From positions 29,077 to 93,076 of the forward strand of contig DCVK01000043.1 of NCBI GenBank assembly GCA_002335385.1: a stretch of 64,000 bases of DNA, in the 5' to 3' direction. Made by a program: the position numbers and the translations under genes. The stretch comes from Candidatus Aminicenantes bacterium UBA2190 (GTDB taxonomy: Bacteria; Acidobacteriota; Aminicenantia; UBA2199). Shown here piece after piece: positions 42,534-53,081 of the stretch. Within the stretch, counting starts at the first letter, position 1; the number at the start of each line of letters is the position of its first letter. The notes beneath the pieces were generated by a model that was not told where the DNA came from, made no database searches, and was given only the letters and a program-made list of their open reading frames with translations.

Positions 42534-43913
42534 ATGAAGTTCAAGAAGCATGTCCTGTGCATCGGCGCCGGTTACGTGGGCGGCCCGACCATGGCGGTCA
42601 TTGCCGCCAAGTGCCCCGACATCAAGGTGACCGTGGTCGACGTCAACTCCGAGCGCATCCAGGCCTGGAACAGCGACCGCCTGCCCATCTTCGAGCCAGG
42701 GCTCCTGGACGTGGTGCGCGAGGCGCGCGGCCGCAACCTGTTCTTCTCCACCGACATCGCCGCCGGCATCCGCGAGGCCGGCATCATCTTCGTCTCGGTC
42801 AATACGCCGACCAAGACCTTTGGCCACGGCGCCGGCATGGCCTCCGACCTGCAGTACTGGGAGAAGACGGCCCACGAGATCGTCGCCCATTCCGACCGTG
42901 CCAAGATCATCGTCGAAAAAAGCACGCTGCCGGTGCGCACCGCCGAGGCCATGGAGCGCATCCTGCAGGAGAACAAGAAGGGACTGCGCTTCGATGTCGT
43001 CTCCAACCCCGAGTTCCTCGCCGAGGGGACGGCGGTCAAGGACCTGCTGGAGCCCGACCGCGTCCTGGTCGGCTCGCGGCAGACTGCTGAGGGGCGCCAG
43101 GCGGCGCAGGAGATCGTCGACATCTTCGCCCGCTGGGTGCCGGTCGAGAGGATCATCACCACCAACCTGTGGTCGGCCGAGCTCTCCAAGCTGGTGGCCA
43201 ATGCCTTCCTGGCCCAGCGCATCTCGTCGATCAACGCCGTATCGGCGCTGTGCGAGAAGACCGGCGCCGACGTGGGCGAGATCTCGTATGCCGTGGGCAG
43301 CGACCGCCGCATCGGCCCGCGCTTCCTCAGCGCCAGCATCGGTTTCGGCGGCTCCTGCTTCAAGAAGGACATCCTGAACCTGGTCTACATCTCCCGCAGC
43401 TACGGGCTGACCGAGGTGGCCGACTACTGGGAGGCGGTGATCCGCATCAACGAGTACCAGCAGGACCGCTTCGTGCAGACGATCATCCGCGAGATGTTCC
43501 ACACCGTCGTGGGCAAGAAGATCGCCCTGCTGGGATTCGCCTTCAAGGCCGACACCGGCGACACGCGCGAGTCGCCGGGGATCCACGTGGCCCGCAAGCT
43601 CCTCGAGGAGCAGGCGATCCTGGCCATCAGCGACCCGCAGGCGCTGGACAACGCCCGCCGCGACCTGGCCTGCTTCTCCGGTGAGGTAGAGTTTGAGGCC
43701 GATCCTTATCGGGCGGCCGCCGGCGCCCAGGCGCTGGCCGTGATCACCGAGTGGCGGGATTTCCAGGCGCTCGATTACCAGAAGGTATTCGCCTCCATGT
43801 GCAAGCCGGCGTTCGTGTTCGACGGCCGCAACATCCTCGACCACCGGCGGCTCTTTGAGATCGGCTTCAACGTCTATCCCCTGGGCAAGCCGAGCCTGAC
43901 CCATTTCGCGTAA
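42534..43913 (+). CDS. UDP-glucose 6-dehydrogenase (eukaryote-type subfamily)
   Basis: A 459-residue NAD-dependent dehydrogenase forming UDP-glucuronate. Rossmann loop CIGAGYVGGPTMAVIA, VSVNTPTK, EKSTLPVRTAE, NPEFLAEGTAVKDLLEPDRVLVG, NLWSAELSKLVANAFLAQRISSINAVSALCE, and the catalytic Cys in GFGGSCFKKDILNLVYI. The last blocks, and the C-terminal KIALLGFAFKADTGDTRESP, are closer to animal and plant UGDH than to the E. coli enzyme. It follows the epimerase by 24 nt in the same operon. Confidence 0.95.
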   Translation: MKFKKHVLCIGAGYVGGPTMAVIAAKCPDIKVTVVDVNSERIQAWNSDRLPIFEPGLLDVVREARGRNLFFSTDIAAGIREAGIIFVSVNTPTKTFGHGAGMASDLQYWEKTAHEIVAHSDRAKIIVEKSTLPVRTAEAMERILQENKKGLRFDVVSNPEFLAEGTAVKDLLEPDRVLVGSRQTAEGRQAAQEIVDIFARWVPVERIITTNLWSAELSKLVANAFLAQRISSINAVSALCEKTGADVGEISYAVGSDRRIGPRFLSASIGFGGSCFKKDILNLVYISRSYGLTEVADYWEAVIRINEYQQDRFVQTIIREMFHTVVGKKIALLGFAFKADTGDTRESPGIHVARKLLEEQAILAISDPQALDNARRDLACFSGEVEFEADPYRAAAGAQALAVITEWRDFQALDYQKVFASMCKPAFVFDGRNILDHRRLFEIGFNVYPLGKPSLTHFA

Positions 43914-43937
43914 GGGGCGCAGCGCCAAGGAGGGCAC

Positions 43938-45764
43938 ATGTGCGGGATCATCGGATACTGCGGGAACCGGGCGGCCAAGCCCATCCTGCTGGACGGCCTG
44001 AAGCGCCTGGAGTATCGCGGCTACGATTCGGCCGGCCTGGCCGTGGCCGACGGCACGCGGCTGAATCTCATCCGCGCCGTGGGCAAGGTCTCCGACCTGG
44101 AGAAGAAAGGGATCGAGCGGCCGCTGCCCGGACACTGCGGCATCGCCCATACCCGCTGGGCGACCCACGGCAGGCCCTCGGAAGAGAACGCCCACCCCCA
44201 CGTCGATTGCGGGGAAAGGATCGCCATCGTGCACAACGGCATCATCGAGAATTACCTGGAGCTGAAGGAGGAACTGCTGGCCAAGAAACATGCCTTCCGC
44301 TCGGAGACCGACAGCGAGGTGATCGCCCACCTGGTCGAGGAGCACTTTGACGGCGACCTGGAGAAAGCGGTGCGGGCGACGGTGCAGCACCTGGAGGGGA
44401 CCTTCGGCCTGGCGGTACTGCACGCTAACGCCCCGGAACAGATCGTGATCGTCCGCCGCGGCAGCCCGATCATCATCGGCGTCGGCGAGGGCGAGTATTT
44501 CGCCGCCTCCGATGCCAACGCCCTGCTGCCCTACACCCAGAAGATCATCTCGCTCAACGATGACGAGATGGCCGTGTTGCATCCGGGCGGCTACCACATC
44601 AAGAACCTGAACAACGAGTTGCTGCAGAAGGAGATCGAGATCCGCGAGGGCCGCGACGACGGGGCCGACAAGAAGGGCTTCGAGCATCACATGCTCAAGG
44701 AGATCTTCGAGCAGCCGCAGGCCATCGAGAACGCTTTCCGCGGCCGCCTCATCGAAGGCGAGGGCGTCTCCAAGCTGGGCGGCCTCGAGCCGGTCCTGGA
44801 GCGGCTGAAAAACCTGAAGAAGCTGGTCATCGTCTCCTGCGGCACCAGCTACTACGCCGGGCTCTGTGGCCGCTATATCTTCGAAAGCCTGTGCGAGCTG
44901 CACGTTGAGGTGGAGGTGGCCTCGGAATTCCGCTACCGCAAGCTGAAGATGGACGGCGACACGGCGGTCCTGGCCCTCTCGCAGTCGGGGGAAACGGCCG
45001 ATACCATCGCCGCCATCCGCGAGGCCAAGCGCAAAGGGGCGCTGATCCTCGGCGTGGTCAATGTCGTGGGTTCGGCCATCGCCCAGATCACCGACGCCGG
45101 CGTCTACAACCACGCCGGCCCCGAGTTCGGCGTGGCCTCCACCAAGATCTACACTTCGCAGCTGGTGGTACTGACGCTGATGGCGCTGCTCATCGGCCGC
45201 TACCAGGGCCTTTCCTTCAGTGAAGGGAGCGCCGTCATCCAGGCCATCAAGAAGCTGCCGCGCCAGGTCAAGAAGATCCTCACCGACATCGAGCACGTCA
45301 AGAAGGTCGCCCGGGAATACTCGCATTACAAGGACTTCCTGTTCATCGGCCGCCAGCACAATTACCCCACCGCCATGGAAGGGGCGCTGAAGCTGAAGGA
45401 GATCTCCTACATCCATGCCGAGGGCTACCCCGCCGGCGAGATGAAGCACGGCCCCATCTCGCTCATTGACGAGGAATTTCCCACCGTGGCCATCGTCACC
45501 CAGGATGCCACCTTCGACAAGATGCTCAGCAACATCCAGGAGATCAAGGCGCGCAACGGCCGGGTGCTGGCCATTGCCGGCGAAAACAGCGGCCGCATCG
45601 CCGACGTCTGCGACGACGTCATCCGCGTTCCCGAGACGCTGCCCATCCTGCAGCCGGTGCTGAACATCGTGCCGCTGCAGCTCTTCGCCTATTTCATCGC
45701 CCGCGCCAAGGGCTGCGACATCGACAAGCCGCGCAACCTGGCCAAGGCGGTCACGGTGGAGTAG
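43938..45764 (+). CDS. glmS: Glutamine-fructose-6-phosphate aminotransferase (isomerising)
   Basis: A 608-residue GlmS, which makes glucosamine-6-phosphate, the first step to UDP-GlcNAc. The N-terminal glutaminase begins with the nucleophile Cys2 (MCGIIGYCGNR) and shows THTRWATHG-type HTRWATHGRPSEENAHPH. Two SIS domains follow (IVSCGTSYYAGLCGRYIFESL, LALSQSGETADTIAAIREAK, NYPTAMEGALKLKEISYIHAEGYPAGEMKHGPISLI), ending DKPRNLAKAVTVE. AAGGAGGGCAC precedes the ATG. Placement among nucleotide-sugar genes fits precursor supply. Confidence 0.98.
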   Translation: MCGIIGYCGNRAAKPILLDGLKRLEYRGYDSAGLAVADGTRLNLIRAVGKVSDLEKKGIERPLPGHCGIAHTRWATHGRPSEENAHPHVDCGERIAIVHNGIIENYLELKEELLAKKHAFRSETDSEVIAHLVEEHFDGDLEKAVRATVQHLEGTFGLAVLHANAPEQIVIVRRGSPIIIGVGEGEYFAASDANALLPYTQKIISLNDDEMAVLHPGGYHIKNLNNELLQKEIEIREGRDDGADKKGFEHHMLKEIFEQPQAIENAFRGRLIEGEGVSKLGGLEPVLERLKNLKKLVIVSCGTSYYAGLCGRYIFESLCELHVEVEVASEFRYRKLKMDGDTAVLALSQSGETADTIAAIREAKRKGALILGVVNVVGSAIAQITDAGVYNHAGPEFGVASTKIYTSQLVVLTLMALLIGRYQGLSFSEGSAVIQAIKKLPRQVKKILTDIEHVKKVAREYSHYKDFLFIGRQHNYPTAMEGALKLKEISYIHAEGYPAGEMKHGPISLIDEEFPTVAIVTQDATFDKMLSNIQEIKARNGRVLAIAGENSGRIADVCDDVIRVPETLPILQPVLNIVPLQLFAYFIARAKGCDIDKPRNLAKAVTVE

Positions 45765-45802
45765 GGCGCGGCGGCATGAAAAAAGAGCTTAGGGGGAATA
45801 CC

Positions 45803-46681
<879 letters not shown>

Positions 46682-46695
46682 TCCCCGCCGGCGCG

Positions 46696-47610
46696 ATGGG
46701 ACGCGAAACCGGGATCTGGCTGGTCGGCGCCGCCGGCATGCTGGGCCGGCAGCTGGCCGGCGAGTTCGCATCCCGGGGTTGGTCATTCTTCGCCAGCGAC
46801 CGCGAAGTGGATATCCGCGATCCAAGGCAGCTGCAGGCCTACGCCCGGCCCCGGCCCATCGCCTGGATCGTCAACTGCGCCGCCTATACGGCGGTGGACC
46901 GCGCCGAGGATGAGCCCGAGGCGGCCTTGGCCGTCAACGCCGCGGGAGTGGAGAACCTGGCCCGCCTGGCCGGGGAGATCGGGGCCACGCTCGTCCATTT
47001 TTCCACCGACTATGTCTTTGCCGGCGATCGCGCCGCACCCTACCTTGAGGAGGACGAGCCGCGTCCCCTCTCGCGCTACGGCTGGAGCAAACTCCAGGGT
47101 GAACTGCGCCTCGTTTCCTGCCTGGACCGCCATTTCCTCCTGCGCATCAGCTGGCTGTACGGGGTGCACGGGACGAACTTCGTTCACACCATGCTGAGGG
47201 TGTTCGCCGAAAAAGAACGGGCGCGGGTGGTCGGCGACCAGTTCGGCGCGCCGACCTATGCCGCCGCCCTGGCCGCCAACATCGCCGGCCTGCTGCAGTC
47301 GGACTGCGAGCGCTTCGGCACCTATCATTATTGCGATGGCGGCGTGATCTCCTGGTTCGACTTCGCCGTGGCCATCCAGGAACTGGCGCTGCAGGCGGGA
47401 ATTCTCGCGAAAAGGATACCCATCGAGGCCATCCCGACGTGCGAGTTCCCCACCCGGGCGGCGCGGCCGTTGCGCGCGGTGCTCGCCTGCGCCAGGGTTC
47501 AGGACGAATTGGGTTTCCGCGTGCGCCCCTGGCGCGCGAACCTGGAGGATTTCTTCGCGGAAAAGGCCCGACACGCCGGTTCCGAAGAACCGCGCCGGGG
47601 CCGAACATGA
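46696..47610 (+). CDS. rmlD: dTDP-4-dehydrorhamnose reductase
   Basis: A 304-residue SDR enzyme forming dTDP-L-rhamnose. WLVGAAGMLGRQLAGEF (NADPH loop), NCAAYTAVDRAEDEPEAALAVNAAGVENLAR, FSTDYVFAGDRAAPYLEEDEPRPLSRYGWSKLQGE (YxxxK), RISWLYGVHGTNFVHTML and GDQFGAPTYA are all typical. The ATG lacks a clear ribosome site and lies 15 nt after the rmlA stop. The stop overlaps the next ATG as ATGA. Confidence 0.95.
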   Translation: MGRETGIWLVGAAGMLGRQLAGEFASRGWSFFASDREVDIRDPRQLQAYARPRPIAWIVNCAAYTAVDRAEDEPEAALAVNAAGVENLARLAGEIGATLVHFSTDYVFAGDRAAPYLEEDEPRPLSRYGWSKLQGELRLVSCLDRHFLLRISWLYGVHGTNFVHTMLRVFAEKERARVVGDQFGAPTYAAALAANIAGLLQSDCERFGTYHYCDGGVISWFDFAVAIQELALQAGILAKRIPIEAIPTCEFPTRAARPLRAVLACARVQDELGFRVRPWRANLEDFFAEKARHAGSEEPRRGRT

Positions 47611-49460
47611 GACGCCTGGGCCCGGCCGCGGCTCTCTTTCTTGGGCTGCTCTTGCTTTTTTCGGGGCGGAGCCAGGCCGAGGTCGAGATCACCTGTCATC
47701 CCGCGCAAGTGACGGCGCGCCAGGGCGAGAAGGTCGTGCTCCGCTTTACCGTGCGCAACCGCTCGCGGCAGCGCCTGGAATCGCCGGGCAACGTCTTCAT
47801 CTCCTACCACGTGCGCGACGAGGCCGGCAAGGACGTGCGCTTTGACAACCGGCGCTTCTCCCTGCCGTTCCCCGTCCGCCCCGGCACGACGGCACGCTTC
47901 GACCTGCCGGTGTACTTCAGCATCGCTCCCGGCTCCTTGATCCTCGAATGGGATCTGGTGCGCGAGGGCGAGTTCTGGGGACGGGACAAGGGCTGGAAGA
48001 CCGCGGCGCTCTCCCTGCGCCTGCTGCCGCTGGTCGCGCCTGGTTTCAGGAAAGACTGGCTGCCGACATTTTACGAAAGCGGCCGCGACCTGCTCGACCG
48101 CGGGCAGTACCTGCTGCGCCAGGTCTTGCGCAACAACGAGATCCGCCTGGCCGGCGAGTTCTTCGGTTTCGCGGCCGGCACCGACTACCCGCAGATCTGG
48201 ATCCGCGACACGGCCACCATGATGGGCTATGCGCGCTTCTTCTATCCCCTCGCCGACCTGCAGGGGATCATCGACCGTTTTTTCGTGGCGCAGGGTCCGC
48301 AAGGGGAGATCCAGGACTGGATCGACAGCATCGGGCGCTGTGACAAGAACACGGTCGAGAGCGACCAGGAAAGCTCGCTGGTGTTGGCCGCCTGGCATTT
48401 GGCCCTTGACGATCCCTCCTGGCTCCGCGGCGAGGTGGCGGGTGTCTCCCGGCTGCGGCGCCTGGAGATGGCTCTGGAATGGCTGTGGCAAAAGCGCCGG
48501 GATACGAAGCGCCGGCTCATCTGGAGCGGCTTCACCGCCGACTGGGGGGACGTGGAGCGATCCTATCCCGACCAGCGGGCGATCAAGCTGTCCGACAGGT
48601 CGCGGCGCACTTTCTCCACTTATGCCCAGTCGCTCTTCATCCAGGCGGCGCAAAAACTGGCCCTCATGGCCGAGCGCCTGGGCGACAAGGTCATGGCCGG
48701 CAAATGGCGCCAGCGTGAAAGAGAGGTCGCCGGCGAAACCCGGCGCCAGCTCTTTCTCGCGGACAGGGGATATTTCCTGGTCCATCGTGTCGAGGGCAAG
48801 GACGACGTCCTGCGCTGGGAGCGGAACATCCTGGCCGTGGGCGGCAACGCCGAAGCCATGCGCGCCGGGCTGATGACCCGGGCGGAGATCGCCCGTTTTC
48901 TGCGCGTGCTGGAAGAGCGGCGCGCGCAATACGGGCTGCGCACGGTATCCTTCACCCTGCTGCCCCCCTTCCCGGAGAATTTCTTTCCCCACCCGCTGCT
49001 GCGCTCGCCCTGGAGTTACCAGAACGGCGGCGAGTGGGACTGGATCGGCGGCCGCCTGGTCAGCGCCTTCTACCGGGCCGGCTTCCGCAGAGAGGCGGAT
49101 GTGTACCTGGAGGAGATCGTCGCCAAGAATCTTGCCGAGATGAACATCTTCGAATGGTCCGACCGGGGCGGCAACGGCCGCGGGGCCCTCTTTTACGCCG
49201 GCGCCGCCGGCGTCCTGGGCGAGGCGATCCTCTTCGGCCGCCTGGGCTTGCAGGAGGAATTTGATGGCTACGTCATCCCCGCCGGCCCCGACCGCTTCTC
49301 ACTGACTTTGTCCAAGTCCGGTGACCGCTTCACGATCGACAACTCGGCCAGGGTGACCGTCGACATTTCATCGCTGGCGAAGAAAGAGGTCTGCATCTCG
49401 GGAGCCACGGGCAAGAGAACCTGTGTCGCGAAAAAAGGCAGGACCGAGATCGCGAAATAG
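47607..49460 (+). CDS. Exported six-hairpin (alpha/alpha)6 glycosidase-like protein
   Basis: A ~617-residue protein with a signal peptide (MRRLGPAAALFLGLLLLFSGRSQA) and an N-terminal Ig-like beta domain (ITCHPAQVTARQGEKVVLRFTVRN... to ~150). A helical-barrel catalytic-type domain contains YPQIWIRDTATMMGYARFFYPL, the acid-rich WSGFTADWGDVERSYP, WERNILAVGGNAEAM and ALFYAGAAGVLGEAI. This resembles GH15/GH63 or glycogen-debranching-type glycosidases; the exact family and substrate are open. It is the last gene of the nucleotide-sugar operon (ATGA overlap with rmlD), so it may trim a surface polysaccharide. Confidence 0.75.
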   Translation: MRRLGPAAALFLGLLLLFSGRSQAEVEITCHPAQVTARQGEKVVLRFTVRNRSRQRLESPGNVFISYHVRDEAGKDVRFDNRRFSLPFPVRPGTTARFDLPVYFSIAPGSLILEWDLVREGEFWGRDKGWKTAALSLRLLPLVAPGFRKDWLPTFYESGRDLLDRGQYLLRQVLRNNEIRLAGEFFGFAAGTDYPQIWIRDTATMMGYARFFYPLADLQGIIDRFFVAQGPQGEIQDWIDSIGRCDKNTVESDQESSLVLAAWHLALDDPSWLRGEVAGVSRLRRLEMALEWLWQKRRDTKRRLIWSGFTADWGDVERSYPDQRAIKLSDRSRRTFSTYAQSLFIQAAQKLALMAERLGDKVMAGKWRQREREVAGETRRQLFLADRGYFLVHRVEGKDDVLRWERNILAVGGNAEAMRAGLMTRAEIARFLRVLEERRAQYGLRTVSFTLLPPFPENFFPHPLLRSPWSYQNGGEWDWIGGRLVSAFYRAGFRREADVYLEEIVAKNLAEMNIFEWSDRGGNGRGALFYAGAAGVLGEAILFGRLGLQEEFDGYVIPAGPDRFSLTLSKSGDRFTIDNSARVTVDISSLAKKEVCISGATGKRTCVAKKGRTEIAK

Positions 49461-49499
49461 CCTGTTTGCGAATCAGACCCTCGGCGCAAGCGAAGGGGC

Positions 49500-49572
49500 A
49501 TGGCGCAAGGTGAAATTCCCGATCAAGGTCTTGATCGCCCTTTCTTCCCTTATGCCTTGCACCTTGTGCCGT
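49500..49572. repeat. Intergenic inverted repeat between convergent genes
   Basis: In the 122-bp gap between the glycosidase and prfB: a central GATCAAG-GT-CTTGATC hairpin (49521-49536), flanked by GGCGCAAGGTG (49502-49512) and the near-complement CACCTTGTGCC (49560-49570). It could be a bidirectional terminator or a member of the same repeat class as the other intergenic inverted repeats here. Confidence 0.6.
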
Positions 49573-49582
49573 ACGCCGAGCA

Positions 49583-50675
49583 CTATCTTGGAATTTTTAG
49601 AGATTCCTTTATGAAGCCCAGAATGTCCCCGTCCAGGACGCGCTGGATGTCGCCGCGCTCCAGGCCGGTGCGGTGGTCCTTGATGCTCTGGTAGGGCTGC
49701 ATGACGTAGGAGCGGATCTGGTTGCCCCAGGCGATGCCGCCCTTGCCGTCCTCGATCTTGTCCTTGGCCTGCTGCTGGTTCTTCAGCTCCAGGTCGTAGA
49801 GCCTGGAACGCAGCATCTTCATGGCCCGGTCCTTGTTCTGGTGCTGCGAGCGCTCGCTCTGGCACTGCACCACGGTGTTGGTCGGCAGGTGGGTGATGCG
49901 CACGGCCGAGTCGGTGCGGTTGACGTGCTGGCCGCCCTTGCCCGACGAGCGGTAGGTGTCGATGCGCAGGTCCTTGGCGTCGATGTCGACATGAATCGAG
50001 TCGTCGACCTCGGGGATGACGAAGACGGCGGCGAACGAGGTGTGGCGGCGCTTGTTGGCGTCGAAGGGCGAGATGCGCACCAGGCGGTGGACGCCGATCT
50101 CCTCCTTGAGGTAGCCGAAGGCGAACTCGCCCTCGACGCGCACGCTGACGCTCTTGACCCCCGCCTCCTCGCCGGCCAGGATGTCGGTGATCTCGGCCTT
50201 GAAGCCCAGGCGCTCGCAGAAGCGCAGGTACATGCGCAGAAGGATCTCGGCCCAATCCTGGCTCTCGGTGCCGCCGGCGCCGGGATGGATGCTCAGGAAG
50301 GCGTTGCTGGAGTCGCTTTCGCCGTCAAGATAGTGCTTGATCTCGGTCTCCTCGACGTACTCCCGGAAGAGGGTCATCTTTTCCTCGAGCTCGGGCAGCA
50401 GCGCCGGATCCTCGTCGATCAGCTGGAAGTAGGCTTCGAGTTCCTCGACCGTGAATGACAGCTTCGAGTCGACCAGCAGGAAGCTGTTCAGGATCTTCTT
50501 TTCCTTCTGCAGGCGCGCCGCATCCTGGGGCTTGCTCCAGATGGCGGGATCGGTCAGCCTGGCGTCGATCTCCTGGATCCTTTCGGTCTTTTGGGCTATT
50601 TCAAAGAAACCCCCGAAGGTCGGAGGCTTTCTGCTCAAGTTCGGCGAACAGATTTTTGAGTTGGACAAGTTCCAT
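49583..50675 (-). CDS. prfB: Peptide chain release factor 2, with programmed +1 frameshift
   Basis: RF2 reads UGA/UAA stop codons. The gene starts at the ATG at 50675: 24 codons (MELVQLKNLFAELEQ...) lead to CTT followed by an in-frame TGA (50603-50601), preceded by a G-rich internal Shine-Dalgarno-like tract (CGGGGG TTT CTT TGA). Skipping one T continues as EIAQKTERIQEIDARL to the end, giving ~363 residues. Downstream are HPGAGGTESQDWAEILLRMYLRF, the GGQ motif SSGKGGQHVNRTDSAVRITH, and the SPF tripeptide region. This is the conserved autoregulatory frameshift; the gene is not broken. Confidence 0.95.
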
Positions 50676-50720
50676 GGGGCAATTGTACCGGCTTTGGCAA
50701 TCATCGTCAAGGACCCGGCT

Positions 50721-50841
50721 CAGGGAAGAACAGGGAAGAGCGAGGGAAGAATGAGGGAAGAGAGAGTGAAACGCTCCAAGCGACTTCCTTTTCACTTTGT
50801 CTTCCCTCTGCCTTTCCCTCACTCCTCCCTCTGTTTTCCCT
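50721..50841. repeat. Intergenic inverted repeat of GGGAAGA-type words
   Basis: Left arm (50721-50773) is tandem purine words (AGGGAAGA variants ending in GTGAAA). Right arm (50785-50841) is the pyrimidine complement (TTTCAC then TTCCCT variants). The arms match along ~50 nt, in the 241-bp gap between divergent prfB and the TrmJ-like gene. Strong purine/pyrimidine strand asymmetry; no ORF. Confidence 0.75.
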
Positions 50842-50855
50842 AAGTGCGACGCCAT

Positions 50856-50884
50856 TTGCTCCAAGAGCGGATTTATACTATAAT
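50856..50884 (+). promoter_or_regulatory. Promoter of the trmJ-like/cysS unit
   Basis: TTGCTC (50856-50861), 17 bp, TATAAT (50879-50884), then a ~30-nt leader with AAGGA before the ATG at 50917. Confidence 0.6.
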
Positions 50885-50916
50885 TTCAGCGATTTCGCTG
50901 GGAAAACAAGGAAAAC

Positions 50917-51668
50917 ATGAAGGAAATCCTGGATCGCGTGCATGTGGTGCTGGTCGAGCCCAAGGGGGCGGGCAACATCGGCTCGGTGGTGCGCGCCATG
51001 AAGAACATGGGCCTCTCGCGCCTGCGCCTGGTCAACCCGGTCCCTTTCCGCGACGAGGTCGAGCAGCGGAAAATGGGCTACCGTTCCCAGGAGATCATCG
51101 ATGCCGCTTGCGAGTTCCCCACCCTGTCCGACGCCCTGCAGGGCATCTCGCAGGTCTTTCTGGCCACGGCCAAGGCCGGCAAGTGGAAGCGCGATTTCCT
51201 CTCCCCGGCCCAGGCGGCGGCGCAGGTCGTTGCCGCCGCCGCCGGCGAAAAGGTGGCCCTGGTCTTCGGCCGCGAGGACAAGGGGGTGAACACCGACGAG
51301 AGCCAGCTGGCGAACTTCTTCATCCGCATCCCCATGGCCGGCACCTATCCCTCGCTGAACCTCTCCCAGGCGGTGATGGTGGTCGTTTACGAGCTGTTCA
51401 AGGCGGTCCAGGCGGGGGGACGGGGACCCGAGCTGCCGCGCATGGCGGAAAAGAAGGCCTTCGAGCGCATCACCGACAACATCTGGGACCTGATGAAGAG
51501 CCTCGAGGTGCGCGAGCCGGAAAACGGCCTTTTCCACCGCTCGCTGAAGCGCGCCATGAGCCGCACGCGCTGGACCGGCGCCGACGTCGCCGTTTTCGAC
51601 CGCTTCTGCAAGCAGGTACGCTGGTACACCGAGACCCGCTGCGCCGCGAACAGGAAAGAAGGGGAAAA

Positions 51669-51672
<4 letters not shown>
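50917..51672 (+). CDS. TrmJ-like SPOUT RNA 2'-O-methyltransferase
   Basis: A 251-residue SpoU/TrmH-family methyltransferase with the trefoil-knot motifs VVLVEPKGAGNIGSVVRAMKNMGLSRLRLV, KVALVFGREDKGVNTDE and IPMAGTYPSLNLSQAVMVVVYEL. The long helical C-terminus matches TrmJ, which methylates position 32 of tRNA. The RNA target is inferred from family resemblance. Its stop overlaps the cysS ATG, so both act in tRNA function from one mRNA. Confidence 0.88.
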
Positions 51673-53063
<1,391 letters not shown>

Positions 53064-53081
53064 AATTCCGGCCGCTCTAAT

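Noticed and set aside
41322..45449. Very long open frame on the minus strand (1375 codons) opposite the sugar operon
   Set aside because: It is the antisense shadow of epimerase, ugd and glmS, all with clear family motifs on the plus strand; its translation is low-complexity (Leu/Val/Asp/Gln-rich), as expected in GC-rich DNA.
50601..50864. Apparent broken or frameshifted prfB
   Set aside because: The CTT TGA site with the upstream G-rich tract is the well-known programmed RF2 frameshift, not a mutation.
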